A stretch of DNA of 64,000 bases from Candidatus Aquicultor sp. (GCA_036504445.1 DASXVE010000034.1:186001-250000), one strand, 5' to 3'. Shown: positions 45,847 to 55,773, numbered from the stretch's first letter. Notes: generated by a model from the letters alone, not told the origin. A program made the numbers and translations.

Positions 45847-47741
45847 AACTAATCGATGCGACGTTTGATAAAAATGTAAAACCCGATGATGCCAGGCCGC
45901 GGCTTATGGTGCTGATGTTTGTCGCCTTCACGATTTTCGCCGTTCTTATCAGCCGGCTTTGGATATTGCAAGTCATGGGCGGCCAGAAGTATATGGCGCT
46001 TGCCGAAGGCAACTATATACGCGACCTCCCGATTGAGGCGCCTCGTGGGCTTATTTTCGATCGCAGCGGTAAGGTGCTGGTTAATAATCGGCCGAGCATC
46101 GGTATAACGCTGTCGCCGCCGGTCGCAGAAAAGAACCCGCGAATTATTAACAGGCTCGCCGGTATCTTGCATATTTCGAGCAGCGATATCCGAGAGAAGC
46201 TTGCGGAGAAGAAAGCCGATCCGCTCAAACCCCGCGTAATCGCTCGCGATATAGATGATAAAACACTCGCCTATATCGAAGAGCATAAAATGGGTTTGCC
46301 GGGCGTCGATGTTGTTACGGAATCGATCAGAAGTTATCCTTTCGGCTCGCTTGGTGCGCACGTATTTGGCTACCTCGGTGAGATTTCGCAGGAAGAGATG
46401 CAGTCTAAGAAAAACAATGGCAGCTATGCGCTCGGTGATATTATCGGCAAAAGCGGTGCTGAGAGCGTCTACGAAGGGCTTCTGCGCGGTCAGAAGGGGA
46501 GCGAGCAGATCGAAGTTAATGCGTCGGGACGGCCTCTAAGTATCATTAAGAAACAAGAACCGTTGCCGGGAAGCAATCTCATGTTAAGTCTCGACCTTAG
46601 CTTGCAGCAAGTTACCGAACAGGCGCTTAAAGACGCAATGCAACAGGCGCGTAATACAGGAACCGGCGCTAAGGCAAATGGTGGGGCGGCAATAGTGCTC
46701 GACCCGCGAAACGGCGATGTTCTCGCCATGGCGAGTTTGCCGACCTATGATCCGGCACTTTTCATAGGTGGCATATCCAAAAAGAACTGGCAGCAGCTGA
46801 TCGATAAGAAGACTAACTTTCCGCTTAACAACCGGGCGATTATGGCATACGCACCCGGATCGACGTTTAAGCCGGTTACCCTCATCGGTGCGCTCGCCGA
46901 TGGCATTATTAAGACTAACGACACGTTCGATTGCGGCGGCAAATGGCTAGGATTGGGCAAGAAGTGGGCGCGGTGGTGCTGGGATCACGCCGGGCACGGC
47001 ACGGTCGGTCTCACCAGAGGAATGGCTGAATCGTGTGACGTGGTGTTTTATTCAATCGGCTACAAGTTTTATAAAACGGGCGGCGAGCGTTTGCAGTATT
47101 GGGCACGCGTGTTTGGCATCGGCTCTCTTACCGGTATTGACCTGCCCATGGAGGCGAAGGGGCGTGTCCCGGACAAGCAGTGGAAAGAAAAGATCAACGA
47201 TGGAAACCCCGAGTACCAACGGTGGTATCCCGGTGATACGGTCAACATCGCGATCGGTCAGGGAGACATTTTAGCGACGCCGCTTCAGATGGCCTCGCTC
47301 TATGCGGCGATAGCAAACGGCGGTATTCTGTACCGGCCGCATGTGGGCAAAGCAATGATTTCATGGGACGGTAATGTTAAGCGGGAGTTCAAGCTAAAAC
47401 CGGAAGATAAGCGTAAACTCGATATTTCAAAAGATATTATTCGATTCAACCAGGATGCGCTTGAGAAAACAGTAACACAAGGTACCGCAGCCGCTGCGTT
47501 TTCCGGCTTTTCGACGCGCGTTGCCGGTAAAACAGGAACGGCGCAGGTGCGGGGTAAAGGCGATTACGCGTGGTTTGCCGGTTATGCTCCGGTTGAGGAG
47601 CCCCGCTACGTAGTGGTAGTTATGGTCGAGCAGGGCGGTCATGGCGGCACCATTGCGGCGCCGGCCGCGCGTAAGATTCTTGCCGCCGCTATGGGAATCC
47701 CAGACCGCGGCGCCGGTTATGTCAACGATCTTTCGAGGTAG
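45843..47741 (+). CDS. mrdA: Penicillin-binding protein 2 (elongation transpeptidase)
   Basis: Class B PBP that cross-links peptidoglycan with RodA. 632 residues: one N-terminal membrane helix (LMVLMFVAFTIFAVLISRLWIL), a dimerisation/pedestal domain starting RDLPIEAPRGLIFDRSGKVL, and a transpeptidase domain with the nucleophile Ser340 in PGSTFK, SCD at 397-399 and KTG at 563-565. All catalytic motifs are intact. Confidence 0.97.
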   Translation: MKLIDATFDKNVKPDDARPRLMVLMFVAFTIFAVLISRLWILQVMGGQKYMALAEGNYIRDLPIEAPRGLIFDRSGKVLVNNRPSIGITLSPPVAEKNPRIINRLAGILHISSSDIREKLAEKKADPLKPRVIARDIDDKTLAYIEEHKMGLPGVDVVTESIRSYPFGSLGAHVFGYLGEISQEEMQSKKNNGSYALGDIIGKSGAESVYEGLLRGQKGSEQIEVNASGRPLSIIKKQEPLPGSNLMLSLDLSLQQVTEQALKDAMQQARNTGTGAKANGGAAIVLDPRNGDVLAMASLPTYDPALFIGGISKKNWQQLIDKKTNFPLNNRAIMAYAPGSTFKPVTLIGALADGIIKTNDTFDCGGKWLGLGKKWARWCWDHAGHGTVGLTRGMAESCDVVFYSIGYKFYKTGGERLQYWARVFGIGSLTGIDLPMEAKGRVPDKQWKEKINDGNPEYQRWYPGDTVNIAIGQGDILATPLQMASLYAAIANGGILYRPHVGKAMISWDGNVKREFKLKPEDKRKLDISKDIIRFNQDALEKTVTQGTAAAAFSGFSTRVAGKTGTAQVRGKGDYAWFAGYAPVEEPRYVVVVMVEQGGHGGTIAAPAARKILAAAMGIPDRGAGYVNDLSR

Positions 47742-47743
47742 TT

Positions 47744-48853
47744 ATGATAAATCTGATCGGGATCAATAGGAAAATAGATTTGACCATGCTTTTATCGGTG
47801 ATCTTACTGTGCATCTATGGTGCGATCGCTGTATTTAGCGCAACCCAATCAAATGCGTCTGCCAGCGGTGACCAGTATTTCCTGCTGAAAAAAGAAATAC
47901 TGGCGATGCTTATCGGCTTTATCGCACTTATTGTTATGACCCTCGGTGATTACAACCGGTGGAAGACGTACATTGTGCCGCTCTATATACTCAATATCGT
48001 GCTCCTCATGGTAGTACTTGCCATCGGAAGCTCGCACAAGGGAGCGCAGAGCTGGTTCGAAATCGGCTCGTTTCAGTTGCAACCATCGGAGTTCTCAAAG
48101 CTTATTCTGATTGTGACGCTGGCGAGCTTCTTTGCGAATCGCCGGAGTCAGCTCGATAGCATCCAGGATTTGGGCATGTCGCTTCTGCACGTCGGTATTC
48201 CGCTATTGCTCGTATTGCTGCAGCCCGACCTCGGTACCGCTTTGTGTTATGTTGCGATCCTTTTAGGTATGATGCTGGTGGCCGGGTTTCCCGCTCGGCA
48301 CTTTGCAATCCTCGCTATTGCCGGTATTATCGTCGTGTTTTGCGCAGTGCAATTTCATGTTCTACAGGATTACCAGCTCAGTAGGCTTACTGTCTTCGTT
48401 AACCCTGACAACGATCCGCGCGGCGCGGGCTATAACCTGCTGCAGTCAAAAATCGCGGTTGGTTCAGGCCAGTTTTTCGGTAAAGGTTTATTCTCAGGCA
48501 CGCAAACCAGACTGCAGTTTTTGCCCGAGCGTCATACCGATTTCATATTCTCGGTTATTGGTGAAGAGGCCGGCTTTATCGGCGCAGCATTGCTGCTGAT
48601 CTTGTTTTTAGTTCTAATCGTGCGCGGCATTCGTACCGCCGCATACTCGAAAAATATGTTCGGCACGCTTCTTGCGGCCGGTATTGTCAGCCTCTGGCTA
48701 TTTCAGATACTGGTTAATATCGGCATGACGATCGGTTTGATGCCGATTACCGGTATACCGCTGCCGTTTGTCAGCTATGGGAATAGCTCACTTATGGTTC
48801 ACCTCATGAGCGTAGGAATACTTCTTAATGTTTATACTCGCAGTTATGTATAA
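47744..48853 (+). CDS. rodA: Peptidoglycan glycosyltransferase RodA (SEDS family)
   Basis: 369 residues, about ten membrane helices. SEDS motifs: GAQSWFEIGSFQLQPSEFSKL, LQPDLGTALCYVAILLGMM (with the functionally important Asp), NPDNDPRGAGYNLLQSKIAVGSG and the closing PLPFVSYGNSSLMVHLMSVGILLN. It polymerises lipid II as partner of PBP2, whose gene ends 2 nt upstream. Confidence 0.97.
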   Translation: MINLIGINRKIDLTMLLSVILLCIYGAIAVFSATQSNASASGDQYFLLKKEILAMLIGFIALIVMTLGDYNRWKTYIVPLYILNIVLLMVVLAIGSSHKGAQSWFEIGSFQLQPSEFSKLILIVTLASFFANRRSQLDSIQDLGMSLLHVGIPLLLVLLQPDLGTALCYVAILLGMMLVAGFPARHFAILAIAGIIVVFCAVQFHVLQDYQLSRLTVFVNPDNDPRGAGYNLLQSKIAVGSGQFFGKGLFSGTQTRLQFLPERHTDFIFSVIGEEAGFIGAALLLILFLVLIVRGIRTAAYSKNMFGTLLAAGIVSLWLFQILVNIGMTIGLMPITGIPLPFVSYGNSSLMVHLMSVGILLNVYTRSYV

Positions 48854-48919
48854 TGAGAGTGCTGCAGTAATACGACGCTCTTACATTAAAGTAACGAGCT
48901 GATAGTTGCGGTAATATGA

Positions 48920-48948
48920 TTGACCCCGCTACGATGAATGTCGATAGT
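48920..48948 (+). promoter_or_regulatory. Promoter of the DUF697 gene
   Basis: TTGACC (48920-48925), 17-nt spacer, GATAGT (48943-48948). The start near 48955 is just before the GAGGTGA ribosome site. Confidence 0.55.
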
Positions 48949-48969
48949 TATGTGGAACTGAGGTGAAGT

Positions 48970-49938
48970 ATGCCTATTACTAATCACGTAAAAAAAGCGC
49001 GCGACGCCGCAGGGCTTATCAAAGCCGTACGCGGCGAGGCGCAGCAAGAAGTGTGTATCGTTGTCATTGCCGAGCCCGCAGTCGAAGCTGAGTTCCGTAA
49101 AGCGCTCGGCGGCACCGGCATAGCTAGCTCGCCGGTTCTTACCGGCGCAAATAGCATTAAAGACGACCGTGACATCGATACGGTGATAAGAAGCGCCGAT
49201 CTCGCGATTGTTTTGCTGTCTCCCGGAAAAACAGATAAGGACCTCGAAGCGATGGTCCGGCATGCAAATCGTGCGAAGAAAAAACTGGTTATTGTTACCG
49301 GAAGCAATATCAACGACTGGCTGGTTGAGCGGCTCGCCGATGTGTTCAGAATAAGCGGCGAGGACGTACTGTTTATATCGCTTACCGATGAGCACACCGT
49401 TAAAACGACTTTAGTTTCCAGGATATTAGCCAAGCTTAACGGCAAGGATGTGCCGCTTGCAGCGGCCTTGCCGGTTTTTAGAGAAGAAGTCGCCCGGCGG
49501 ATTATAACCCATACGGCAAACCAGAATGCGATGATCGGCGTGGCCGTATTCGTTCCGGGCGCCGACATGCCGCTTATGACCGCCAACCAGGTCCGAATGA
49601 TCCTGAGGCTTTCCGCCGCATACAACCAGGAGTTGTCGATGAAACGGCTCACTGAAGTGTTCGCTGTAATCGGCAGCGGATTTGCGTTGCGCGCGGCCGC
49701 ACGGCAGGTGATGGGCTTTATTCCGGTTGCGGGATGGGCTGTAAAAGGAGTGATCGGCTATAGCGGAACAGTCGCCATGGGGCGGCTCGCAAAGAAATAC
49801 TTTGAGGAGCTGCTGGACCAAGACGGGTCGCCACGCCTTCCAAATAGTGATAAGAAAGGTGAATCTTTTGAGCCTTTGGCCTCAGATAGAAAAGGTATTG
49901 CAGCAGGTCGAGAAGCCAAGCCGCTACATAAATCATGA
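48970..49938 (+). CDS. DUF697 domain protein
   Basis: 322 residues. The N-terminal 175 residues resemble a nucleotide-binding alpha/beta fold (VCIVVIAEPAVE, LAIVLLSPGKTDKD, KLVIVTGSNIND) but lack a clear P-loop, so it may be a degenerate GTPase domain. The C-terminal part (VPGADMPLMTANQVRMILRLSAAYNQELS through GFIPVAGWAVKGVIGYSGTVAMG) is DUF697, often fused to or next to GTPases at the membrane. The tail from about 282 is polar. Function unknown. The next gene starts inside its last 70 bases. Confidence 0.8.
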   Translation: MPITNHVKKARDAAGLIKAVRGEAQQEVCIVVIAEPAVEAEFRKALGGTGIASSPVLTGANSIKDDRDIDTVIRSADLAIVLLSPGKTDKDLEAMVRHANRAKKKLVIVTGSNINDWLVERLADVFRISGEDVLFISLTDEHTVKTTLVSRILAKLNGKDVPLAAALPVFREEVARRIITHTANQNAMIGVAVFVPGADMPLMTANQVRMILRLSAAYNQELSMKRLTEVFAVIGSGFALRAAARQVMGFIPVAGWAVKGVIGYSGTVAMGRLAKKYFEELLDQDGSPRLPNSDKKGESFEPLASDRKGIAAGREAKPLHKS

Positions 49939-51736
49939 GCTGAATTCAGTCCATAAAGAGTTTACCGATGTATTTGTGCGGGTAGCGTTAGCATACCCGG
50001 ACACGTACGAGGTGGGCTTACCCAATATGGGCCTGCAGATACTCTATGAGATTCTCAACACGGTAGATGATGTTTACGCCGAGCGTGTCTACGCGCCCTG
50101 GCTCGACATGGAAGCTGCAATGCGCGAGCGCGATATAGCGCTTTTCAGCTTAGAGACGCATAGTCCTATCGTCGATTTTGATATCCTCGGGTTTACACTG
50201 CAGCACGAGCTCATCTATACAAATATTCTTAATATGCTCGATCTGGCGGGGATTCCGGTATTGTCCGCCGAACGTGACGGGCGCCATCCGCTCGTCATTG
50301 CCGGTGGGCCCGGCACCGTTAATCCCGAGCCGATGTCCGCATTTTTCGATGTGATGGTTATCGGCGAGGCCGAGGAACTTATCGTTGAATTTGTGAATGT
50401 TTATCGCATGTGGAAAAACAAGGCCGGGGATGCGCGTACCGGCAAGCAAGAGCTCTTGCAGCGTCTTGCAGCAATTCCCGGCGTGTATGTGCCGTCGCTT
50501 TATACGGTTGATTACCGTGAAGACGGAACAGTTGCTTCTGTTAGGCCAAATGACGGTGCGCCGGCTTCGGTTATGAGGCGCGTCGTTAAGGATTTAAATA
50601 CGGCGAAAACCCCAGAGCGTCCCATCGTGCCCTTTATCGAAGCGGTTCACGACCGCTGCCAGGTCGAAGTCATGCGCGGCTGCACGCGCGGCTGCCGCTT
50701 CTGCCAGGCGGGCATTATCTACCGTCCGGTGCGGGAGCGCACGAAGGAAACGGTGGCGCAACATATCGATGCAGTACTAGACAATACCGGCTACCAGGAG
50801 GTATCCCTGTCATCATTAAGCACGGCAGATTATTCGCAGATTGCCGATGCGCTTAAAGACCTCTCCGACCGTTACGGCGAAGACGGCGTTTCGATTTCGC
50901 TTCCGTCACTTCGTGTCGATTCGTTCTCGGTGCAGCTGGTTAAAGAGATTGCTAAAGTTAAAAAGACCGGTTTAACCTTTGCGCCCGAGGCGGGAACGCA
51001 GCGGATGCGCGACGTGATCAATAAAAACGTAACCGAAGAAGATATTCTAAATACCGCCCGCAAGGCGTTTGAAGGGGGTTGGCAGCGCCTCAAGCTCTAC
51101 TTCATGATTGGGCTTCCAACCGAAACAGAGGAAGACCTAGAGGGTATCGTCGATGTCGCCCGAAAGGTCGTCGATACCGGCCTTGAAGCCCTTGATAAAC
51201 AGGCGAGATCGCGCTTGCAGGTAGTTGTAAGCGTATCGGCCTTTGTTCCGAAAGCCGATACCCCGTTTCAATGGGTTCGGCAAAATACGCTCGAGGAGTT
51301 CGAGGGTAAACAGGAGTTTTTGCGCCGGCGTTTTAAGGGACGGCATCTCTCATATAAGTGGCATAGCGCTCGTTCAAGCGTTGTCGAAGGCGCGATTGCG
51401 CGGGGCGATAGACACGTTGGTACGGCGATTCACCGTGCGTGGCAGCTGGGCTGCAAATTTGATGCATGGACCAGGGAGTTTAATTTCAATGCTTGGTTGC
51501 AGGCGTTTAGTGAAACCGGGGTCGATCCCGCGTTTTATACCGGTCGCGAACGCTCACCGGAAGAAACGCCGCCGTGGCAGCACATTGATGCCGGCGCAAC
51601 GAAGCGGTTCCTGTGGCGCGAATACGAAAAAGCCCTGGCAGGCAAACTTACAGCGGATTGCCGGATGGGTGAGTGCAGCGCATGCGGCGTCTGCCCGGCG
51701 CTCGACGTCGAAAATATGCTGTTTGGGGTTGATTAA
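49868..51736 (+). CDS. TIGR03960-type radical SAM protein (B12-binding-like)
   Basis: 622 residues from TTG 49868 (LSLWPQIEKVLQQVEKPSRYINHELNS), with AAAGGTG about 6 nt upstream and a 71-nt overlap with the DUF697 gene. An N-terminal cobalamin-binding-like region (VALAYPDTYEVGLPNMGLQILYEILN) is followed by the radical SAM motif CTRGCRFCQAG and ends with a Cys cluster (CRMGECSACGVCPAL). The family always travels with the TIGR03936 protein next to it, as here. The substrate is unknown, though placement with rng and ribosomal genes hints at RNA or ribosomal modification. Confidence 0.9.
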   Translation: MSLWPQIEKVLQQVEKPSRYINHELNSVHKEFTDVFVRVALAYPDTYEVGLPNMGLQILYEILNTVDDVYAERVYAPWLDMEAAMRERDIALFSLETHSPIVDFDILGFTLQHELIYTNILNMLDLAGIPVLSAERDGRHPLVIAGGPGTVNPEPMSAFFDVMVIGEAEELIVEFVNVYRMWKNKAGDARTGKQELLQRLAAIPGVYVPSLYTVDYREDGTVASVRPNDGAPASVMRRVVKDLNTAKTPERPIVPFIEAVHDRCQVEVMRGCTRGCRFCQAGIIYRPVRERTKETVAQHIDAVLDNTGYQEVSLSSLSTADYSQIADALKDLSDRYGEDGVSISLPSLRVDSFSVQLVKEIAKVKKTGLTFAPEAGTQRMRDVINKNVTEEDILNTARKAFEGGWQRLKLYFMIGLPTETEEDLEGIVDVARKVVDTGLEALDKQARSRLQVVVSVSAFVPKADTPFQWVRQNTLEEFEGKQEFLRRRFKGRHLSYKWHSARSSVVEGAIARGDRHVGTAIHRAWQLGCKFDAWTREFNFNAWLQAFSETGVDPAFYTGRERSPEETPPWQHIDAGATKRFLWREYEKALAGKLTADCRMGECSACGVCPALDVENMLFGVD

Positions 51737-52487
51737 CCTGGCAAAAGTACTGATAAAATACGGAAAAACCGGACCGCTAAAATACTTGTCGCACCTTGAG
51801 CTAATCCGCGCGCTTGAGCGCGCACTTAGGCGCGCGGGCATCGACGTAGCCCGTAGCGGAGGTTTTACCCCGCGGCCGAAGATATCCCACGGGCCGGCGC
51901 TGTCGGTCGGCGTTGCAAGTTGTGCCGAATACATGCTTGCGGAGCTTGTGAGTATTGTTGAACCGGATGAATTAATAACCCGAATATCTTCCGCTTTGCC
52001 GGAGGGATTGACCATATACAAAGCGAAATATATAGCTGATAGCCAGCCGTCGATCATAAGCATCGTGCAAAGTGCGGCGTATCGTGTTACCGTAAGTTCA
52101 AGCGTCGATGAAACCGCTGTCCGCTTGGCAGTTGACCGGGTATTAAGCGAGGATCGTCTGCTTGTTAAGCATAAGGGAAAAGAAAAATGGGTAGATACAA
52201 AAGAAGCCATTCTTGAGTGGCGCGTCACCCGGACCGATAGTAAAGAATACCAGTTTTTCCTATTGTTATCGGTTGGTAATGCGCAGAGTATCCGCCCGGA
52301 AGCGGCAGTTAACAAGCTTGCTGAAGCACTGCAGGGCGTTGATGCGTCTACCTGTGAATTTACAGGAACACTAGATATAACCGATATATGCCGGATGGAA
52401 CAGTATGCAAATCGGGGTAACCCGTTATTAGATATCTACAATTTTTACGAAAGTGTGAAGACGGGAAGTGAGCGGACTAACTCGTGA
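51729..52487 (+). CDS. TIGR03936 radical-SAM-associated protein (DUF2344)
   Basis: 252 residues from TTG 51729, overlapping the previous gene by 8 nt. It opens with AKVLIKYGKTGPLKYLSHLELIRALERALRRA and continues with GFTPRPKISHGPALSVG, the signatures of DUF2344. It is fused to the radical SAM protein in some species, which supports a joint function. Its own catalytic role is unknown. The rng gene starts within its last 20 bases. Confidence 0.9.
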   Translation: MINLAKVLIKYGKTGPLKYLSHLELIRALERALRRAGIDVARSGGFTPRPKISHGPALSVGVASCAEYMLAELVSIVEPDELITRISSALPEGLTIYKAKYIADSQPSIISIVQSAAYRVTVSSSVDETAVRLAVDRVLSEDRLLVKHKGKEKWVDTKEAILEWRVTRTDSKEYQFFLLLSVGNAQSIRPEAAVNKLAEALQGVDASTCEFTGTLDITDICRMEQYANRGNPLLDIYNFYESVKTGSERTNS

Positions 52488-53967
52488 ATTAATGATATCC
52501 GTTGACGACTTCGAGACCAGAGCAGCTATTCTCGAAGATCGCGAGCTTGTCGAGATTTACCTCGAGCGGCGTGAAGCGCCCTCTATAGTCGGTAACATCT
52601 ATCTTGGGCGCGTAAAGGATATCCTTCCAGGCATGCAAGCTGCATTTATCGATATCGGTGTTGGCAGAAACGCGTTTCTCTATGTGGAAGAAATCGTCTT
52701 CCCGCGAGAAAGCGAGGATGAGCCTATGCCGCCGATTCAGCACCTGCTTAAACCGGGGCAGGACATTCTCGTCCAGGTTATCAAGGAACCGATGGATTCA
52801 AAAGGCGCACGGGTGACAACGCAGATCACGCTTCCCGGGCGTTATCTCGTCCTTCTACCGTATTCCGATTTCGTGGGGGCATCACGGCGCCTCGCGGATG
52901 AAGAGCGACATCGTTTAAAAGAAGTCTGCGAGCGAATAAAGCCGCGAGGCAAAGGTTTAATCGCCCGTACTGCCGCCGAGGGCGCCGCAGTTGAGGATCT
53001 GCGCGAAGATGTAAAGCGGTTGCTATTATACTGGCGTAGGATTAACCGTAAGGTAAGGGCGTCGGCCCCGGTACAACTAATCTACCAGGAGCCGCAGCTT
53101 GCACTGCGCATCGTGCGCGATGTGTTTTCAACCGAATTTCGCCGTCTGGTATTGGATAACCAAGAAGACCGCGAGTCAATAATCGAGTTCCTTGAATCGA
53201 CCGATCCCGAGCTGATCAAAAGGGTCGAGTTCTACTCCGAGCGTCTACCTCTGTTTGATAAATACAACATCAACCAGGATATCGAAAACGCTATGAAGCG
53301 CAAAGTCTGGCTGCGCTCGGGCGGATACATTAGCATCGATCATACCGAAGCTCTCACCGCAATCGACGTAAATACCGGCAAGTATGTGGGCAAAACTACG
53401 CTGGAACAAACGATCTTCAAAACGAATCTCGAGGCTGTTGTCGAGGTCGTCAGGCAGTTGCGCCTGCGAGATATCGGCGGCATCATCGTTATTGATTTTA
53501 TCGATATGCAAGATATCGAGAACAGGGAAGAGGTCTTCCGCGTTCTCAACGAAGCGCTTGCAATGGATCGCACTAAAACCAGAGTAATCGAGATATCGCG
53601 CCTCGGTCTCGTCGAAATGACCCGCAAAAACGTGAGCCAAGGGCTGCTCGAATCGCAGGCGGAAATTTGCCCGTGCTGTCACGGCCTTGGCGTGATTCTA
53701 GCGGACGCGACAATCGGGGTGCAGGTTTACCGCCAGATCAAGCGGCTTGCCGCTACGCATGCTTCGGAATCGTTCATCTTCAGGGTAAATCCACGAGGCA
53801 AGGAATTCCTTGAGCGCAAGGGTAAACTTACGGGAAGTGTCTTGCATCTGGATTGGGGCAAACGAGCCCACCTATTGTTTGATGGGTCAGTGCCCGTAGG
53901 TAAAGCCGAAATGATCGAGGAAGGTTCCGAGGCGCACATCGAGCAAGCCTTTAGCAACTTATATTAA
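52468..53967 (+). CDS. rng: Ribonuclease G (RNase E/G family)
   Basis: Endoribonuclease in rRNA maturation and mRNA decay. 499 residues from GTG 52468 (ATG 52492 is an alternative; neither has a strong ribosome site). An S1 RNA-binding domain (NIYLGRVKDILPGMQAAFIDIGVGRNAFL) is followed by the catalytic DNase-I-like domain (GGYISIDHTEALTAIDVNTGKYVG; IIVIDFIDMQ) and the zinc-link CPCCHG. There is no long C-terminal scaffold, so RNase G rather than RNase E. Rng next to rplU is a conserved Gram-positive arrangement. Confidence 0.95.
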   Translation: MSGLTRELMISVDDFETRAAILEDRELVEIYLERREAPSIVGNIYLGRVKDILPGMQAAFIDIGVGRNAFLYVEEIVFPRESEDEPMPPIQHLLKPGQDILVQVIKEPMDSKGARVTTQITLPGRYLVLLPYSDFVGASRRLADEERHRLKEVCERIKPRGKGLIARTAAEGAAVEDLREDVKRLLLYWRRINRKVRASAPVQLIYQEPQLALRIVRDVFSTEFRRLVLDNQEDRESIIEFLESTDPELIKRVEFYSERLPLFDKYNINQDIENAMKRKVWLRSGGYISIDHTEALTAIDVNTGKYVGKTTLEQTIFKTNLEAVVEVVRQLRLRDIGGIIVIDFIDMQDIENREEVFRVLNEALAMDRTKTRVIEISRLGLVEMTRKNVSQGLLESQAEICPCCHGLGVILADATIGVQVYRQIKRLAATHASESFIFRVNPRGKEFLERKGKLTGSVLHLDWGKRAHLLFDGSVPVGKAEMIEEGSEAHIEQAFSNLY

Positions 53968-54076
53968 TACTAAGAAACGCACAGAACCTCGATAGGCGGC
54001 CTTGCGGCATTACAGCTTGCGGTATTCGTTAGACCGTTAGCTCCGGCTTTAATTATCTATGGATGGGAGTCACGCG

Positions 54077-55207
54077 ATGCTGTGTTTCGTAAGCAGAACG
54101 TGCCTTGGCGCGAAATCGCTTATATATAGTCTCCTAATTCTTTGCGCTGCAATCCCTTTAGGATGTGCCGGCGCTGAAAACCAGGTTATAAAACAGAAGC
54201 CGTACGAAACTAAGGTTATGCATACCGAATGGTCGGGCAGCGAGCGCGGGATAATTTCCACAGTACGAACGGTCGGCCTTGAAACAGGCGCCAAAACAAT
54301 TGCACTACGGCAGAGCGGCAAAATCGATGGGTTAAAAGTATCCCCAAATAGCAAAAAGCTCGCCTTTATCATGGATCGGAGCTCGCTCTATGTTTGTGAT
54401 ATCGATGGGAAGAACAGGCGGTTAATAGACCGGTCGGTTTTAGGATGGGCTGCATGGTCGTCGCAGAACAACAGAATCGCTTATGTTAAATGGGATTCAA
54501 ATACAAGCAAAAGCACAGTCATGGTGTGTAACGTTCGCAATAGAGCAAAAGCCGCGCTTAACCTATCGGTATATGCCAACATGCCGTGTGCGGTTCTCGA
54601 TTGGTATCCGCATGACGCAGCAATTGCTGTCTACGTGCGGGGAGGGAGCGAAACAGAGAACACGCTGGTGAAGTTCGATATGAGTACCGGCAAAGTTAGT
54701 AAGGTAGCCGATAATGCGCTTTTGCGAGGCTTTACGAAACAGGGTAATCTCATTGTTACCCGGCCGATCGCGGTAGAAGATTCATCCACAGCAAACCGGG
54801 TCCCGAATCAACCGAAAATACGCTGGTACATCTATTTGGGAAAGGATAACGGGTCGTTTAAAAAAATTATCAAAGACGGGTCTCGAAGTGCGATCATAGC
54901 AGCATCGAGCGATGGCGGGGCAATCGCGTTCTCAAAAGTCGATGGATCACGCGGGGACCAGCTGTTTATGGCCAATTCCGACGGTACCGGTGAAAGACGT
55001 CTTACCGATCTATCTTCCTATACCGGTTTGATTCCGGCCTGGAGCCCCGATAAACGCTATATTGTATTCGCAGCGACACGTCGCAGAGGCCAGGATTCTG
55101 GTACGTATCTGTACAGGTATGATATGAAAAATCGCACGGTAAAATCGGTATTCAATCAGGGCGAGAAACCGTCGCAGGTCGGCTCCGTATTTGCCGTCTT
55201 TAAATAA
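54077..55207 (+). CDS. Lipoprotein with TolB-like beta-propeller
   Basis: 376 residues from ATG 54077, 7 nt after GGGAG. A type II signal peptide ends IPLGCAG (lipidated Cys). The rest consists of repeated blades: LKVSPNSKKLAFIMDRSSLYVCDIDGKNRRLI, WSSQNNRIAYVKWDS, AASSDGGAIAFSKVDGS...LFMANSDGTGERRLTDL, and WSPDKRYIVFAATRR, the WD40-like/TolB N-terminal pattern. Likely outside the membrane and binding another protein or a glycan; no enzyme motif is seen. It separates rng from rplU. Confidence 0.82.
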   Translation: MLCFVSRTCLGAKSLIYSLLILCAAIPLGCAGAENQVIKQKPYETKVMHTEWSGSERGIISTVRTVGLETGAKTIALRQSGKIDGLKVSPNSKKLAFIMDRSSLYVCDIDGKNRRLIDRSVLGWAAWSSQNNRIAYVKWDSNTSKSTVMVCNVRNRAKAALNLSVYANMPCAVLDWYPHDAAIAVYVRGGSETENTLVKFDMSTGKVSKVADNALLRGFTKQGNLIVTRPIAVEDSSTANRVPNQPKIRWYIYLGKDNGSFKKIIKDGSRSAIIAASSDGGAIAFSKVDGSRGDQLFMANSDGTGERRLTDLSSYTGLIPAWSPDKRYIVFAATRRRGQDSGTYLYRYDMKNRTVKSVFNQGEKPSQVGSVFAVFK

Positions 55208-55298
55208 GACTCTTATTAATCAATTAAATGTGGTATCTTAGCAGAGTCGTAAACCATGTCGCTGCCACGATAAATGAGCACATAAATCAAGCATGATA

Positions 55299-55327
55299 TT
55301 GACACATGGTTGCTTGTTTGCTAAGAT
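55299..55327 (+). promoter_or_regulatory. Near-consensus promoter of rplU
   Basis: TTGACA (55299-55304), exactly 17 nt, TAAGAT (55322-55327). A start near 55334 precedes AAGGAGG by about 8 nt. Confidence 0.8.
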
Positions 55328-55354
55328 TTATGCTTGTTGCTAAGGAGGACTATT

Positions 55355-55720
55355 ATGTATGCCATCATAAAATGCGGTGGAAAACAATACAAAATTGAAA
55401 AAGGCGAAGTATTGGTTGTTGACCACGTTGAAGGCAACCCTGGGGACAAATTTGACATCGAAGATGTCCTGATGATGCGTGACGATAAGGTGACTGTCGG
55501 CGACTTAGGAAAAATCAAAGTCGTCGCTTCGATCGTCGAGCAGTTCAAAGGCGACAAGATCATCGTGTTTAAGTATAAGTCGAAGAAGAATTACCGCCGT
55601 AAACGCGGTCATCGCTCGCATCTCACGAAGATCAGGATCGAGGACATCAAAGTCTCAAAGCCTAGAGCGGCCAAAAAAGCCGAAGCTCAAACACCGCAAG
55701 AGGAAGAGGTAACAGCCTAA
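55355..55720 (+). CDS. rplU: Ribosomal protein L21 (bL21)
   Basis: 121 residues from ATG 55355, 6 nt after AAGGAGG. MYAIIKCGGKQYKIEKGEVLVVDHVEG and KYKSKKNYRRKRGHRSHLTKIRI are the family hallmarks. A 20-residue charged tail (KAEAQTPQEEEV) extends the usual length of about 103. It has its own promoter and terminator. Unlike the usual rplU-rpmA-obg order, neither rpmA nor obg follows. Confidence 0.97.
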   Translation: MYAIIKCGGKQYKIEKGEVLVVDHVEGNPGDKFDIEDVLMMRDDKVTVGDLGKIKVVASIVEQFKGDKIIVFKYKSKKNYRRKRGHRSHLTKIRIEDIKVSKPRAAKKAEAQTPQEEEVTA

Positions 55721-55752
55721 GCGGGCTGAACCAACTTTATACGAAACAAAAT

Positions 55753-55773
55753 AGAGGCGAGTGCCTCTTTTTT
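55753..55773 (+). terminator. Terminator of rplU
   Basis: AGAGGC-GAGT-GCCTCT stem-loop followed by six T. Confidence 0.9.
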
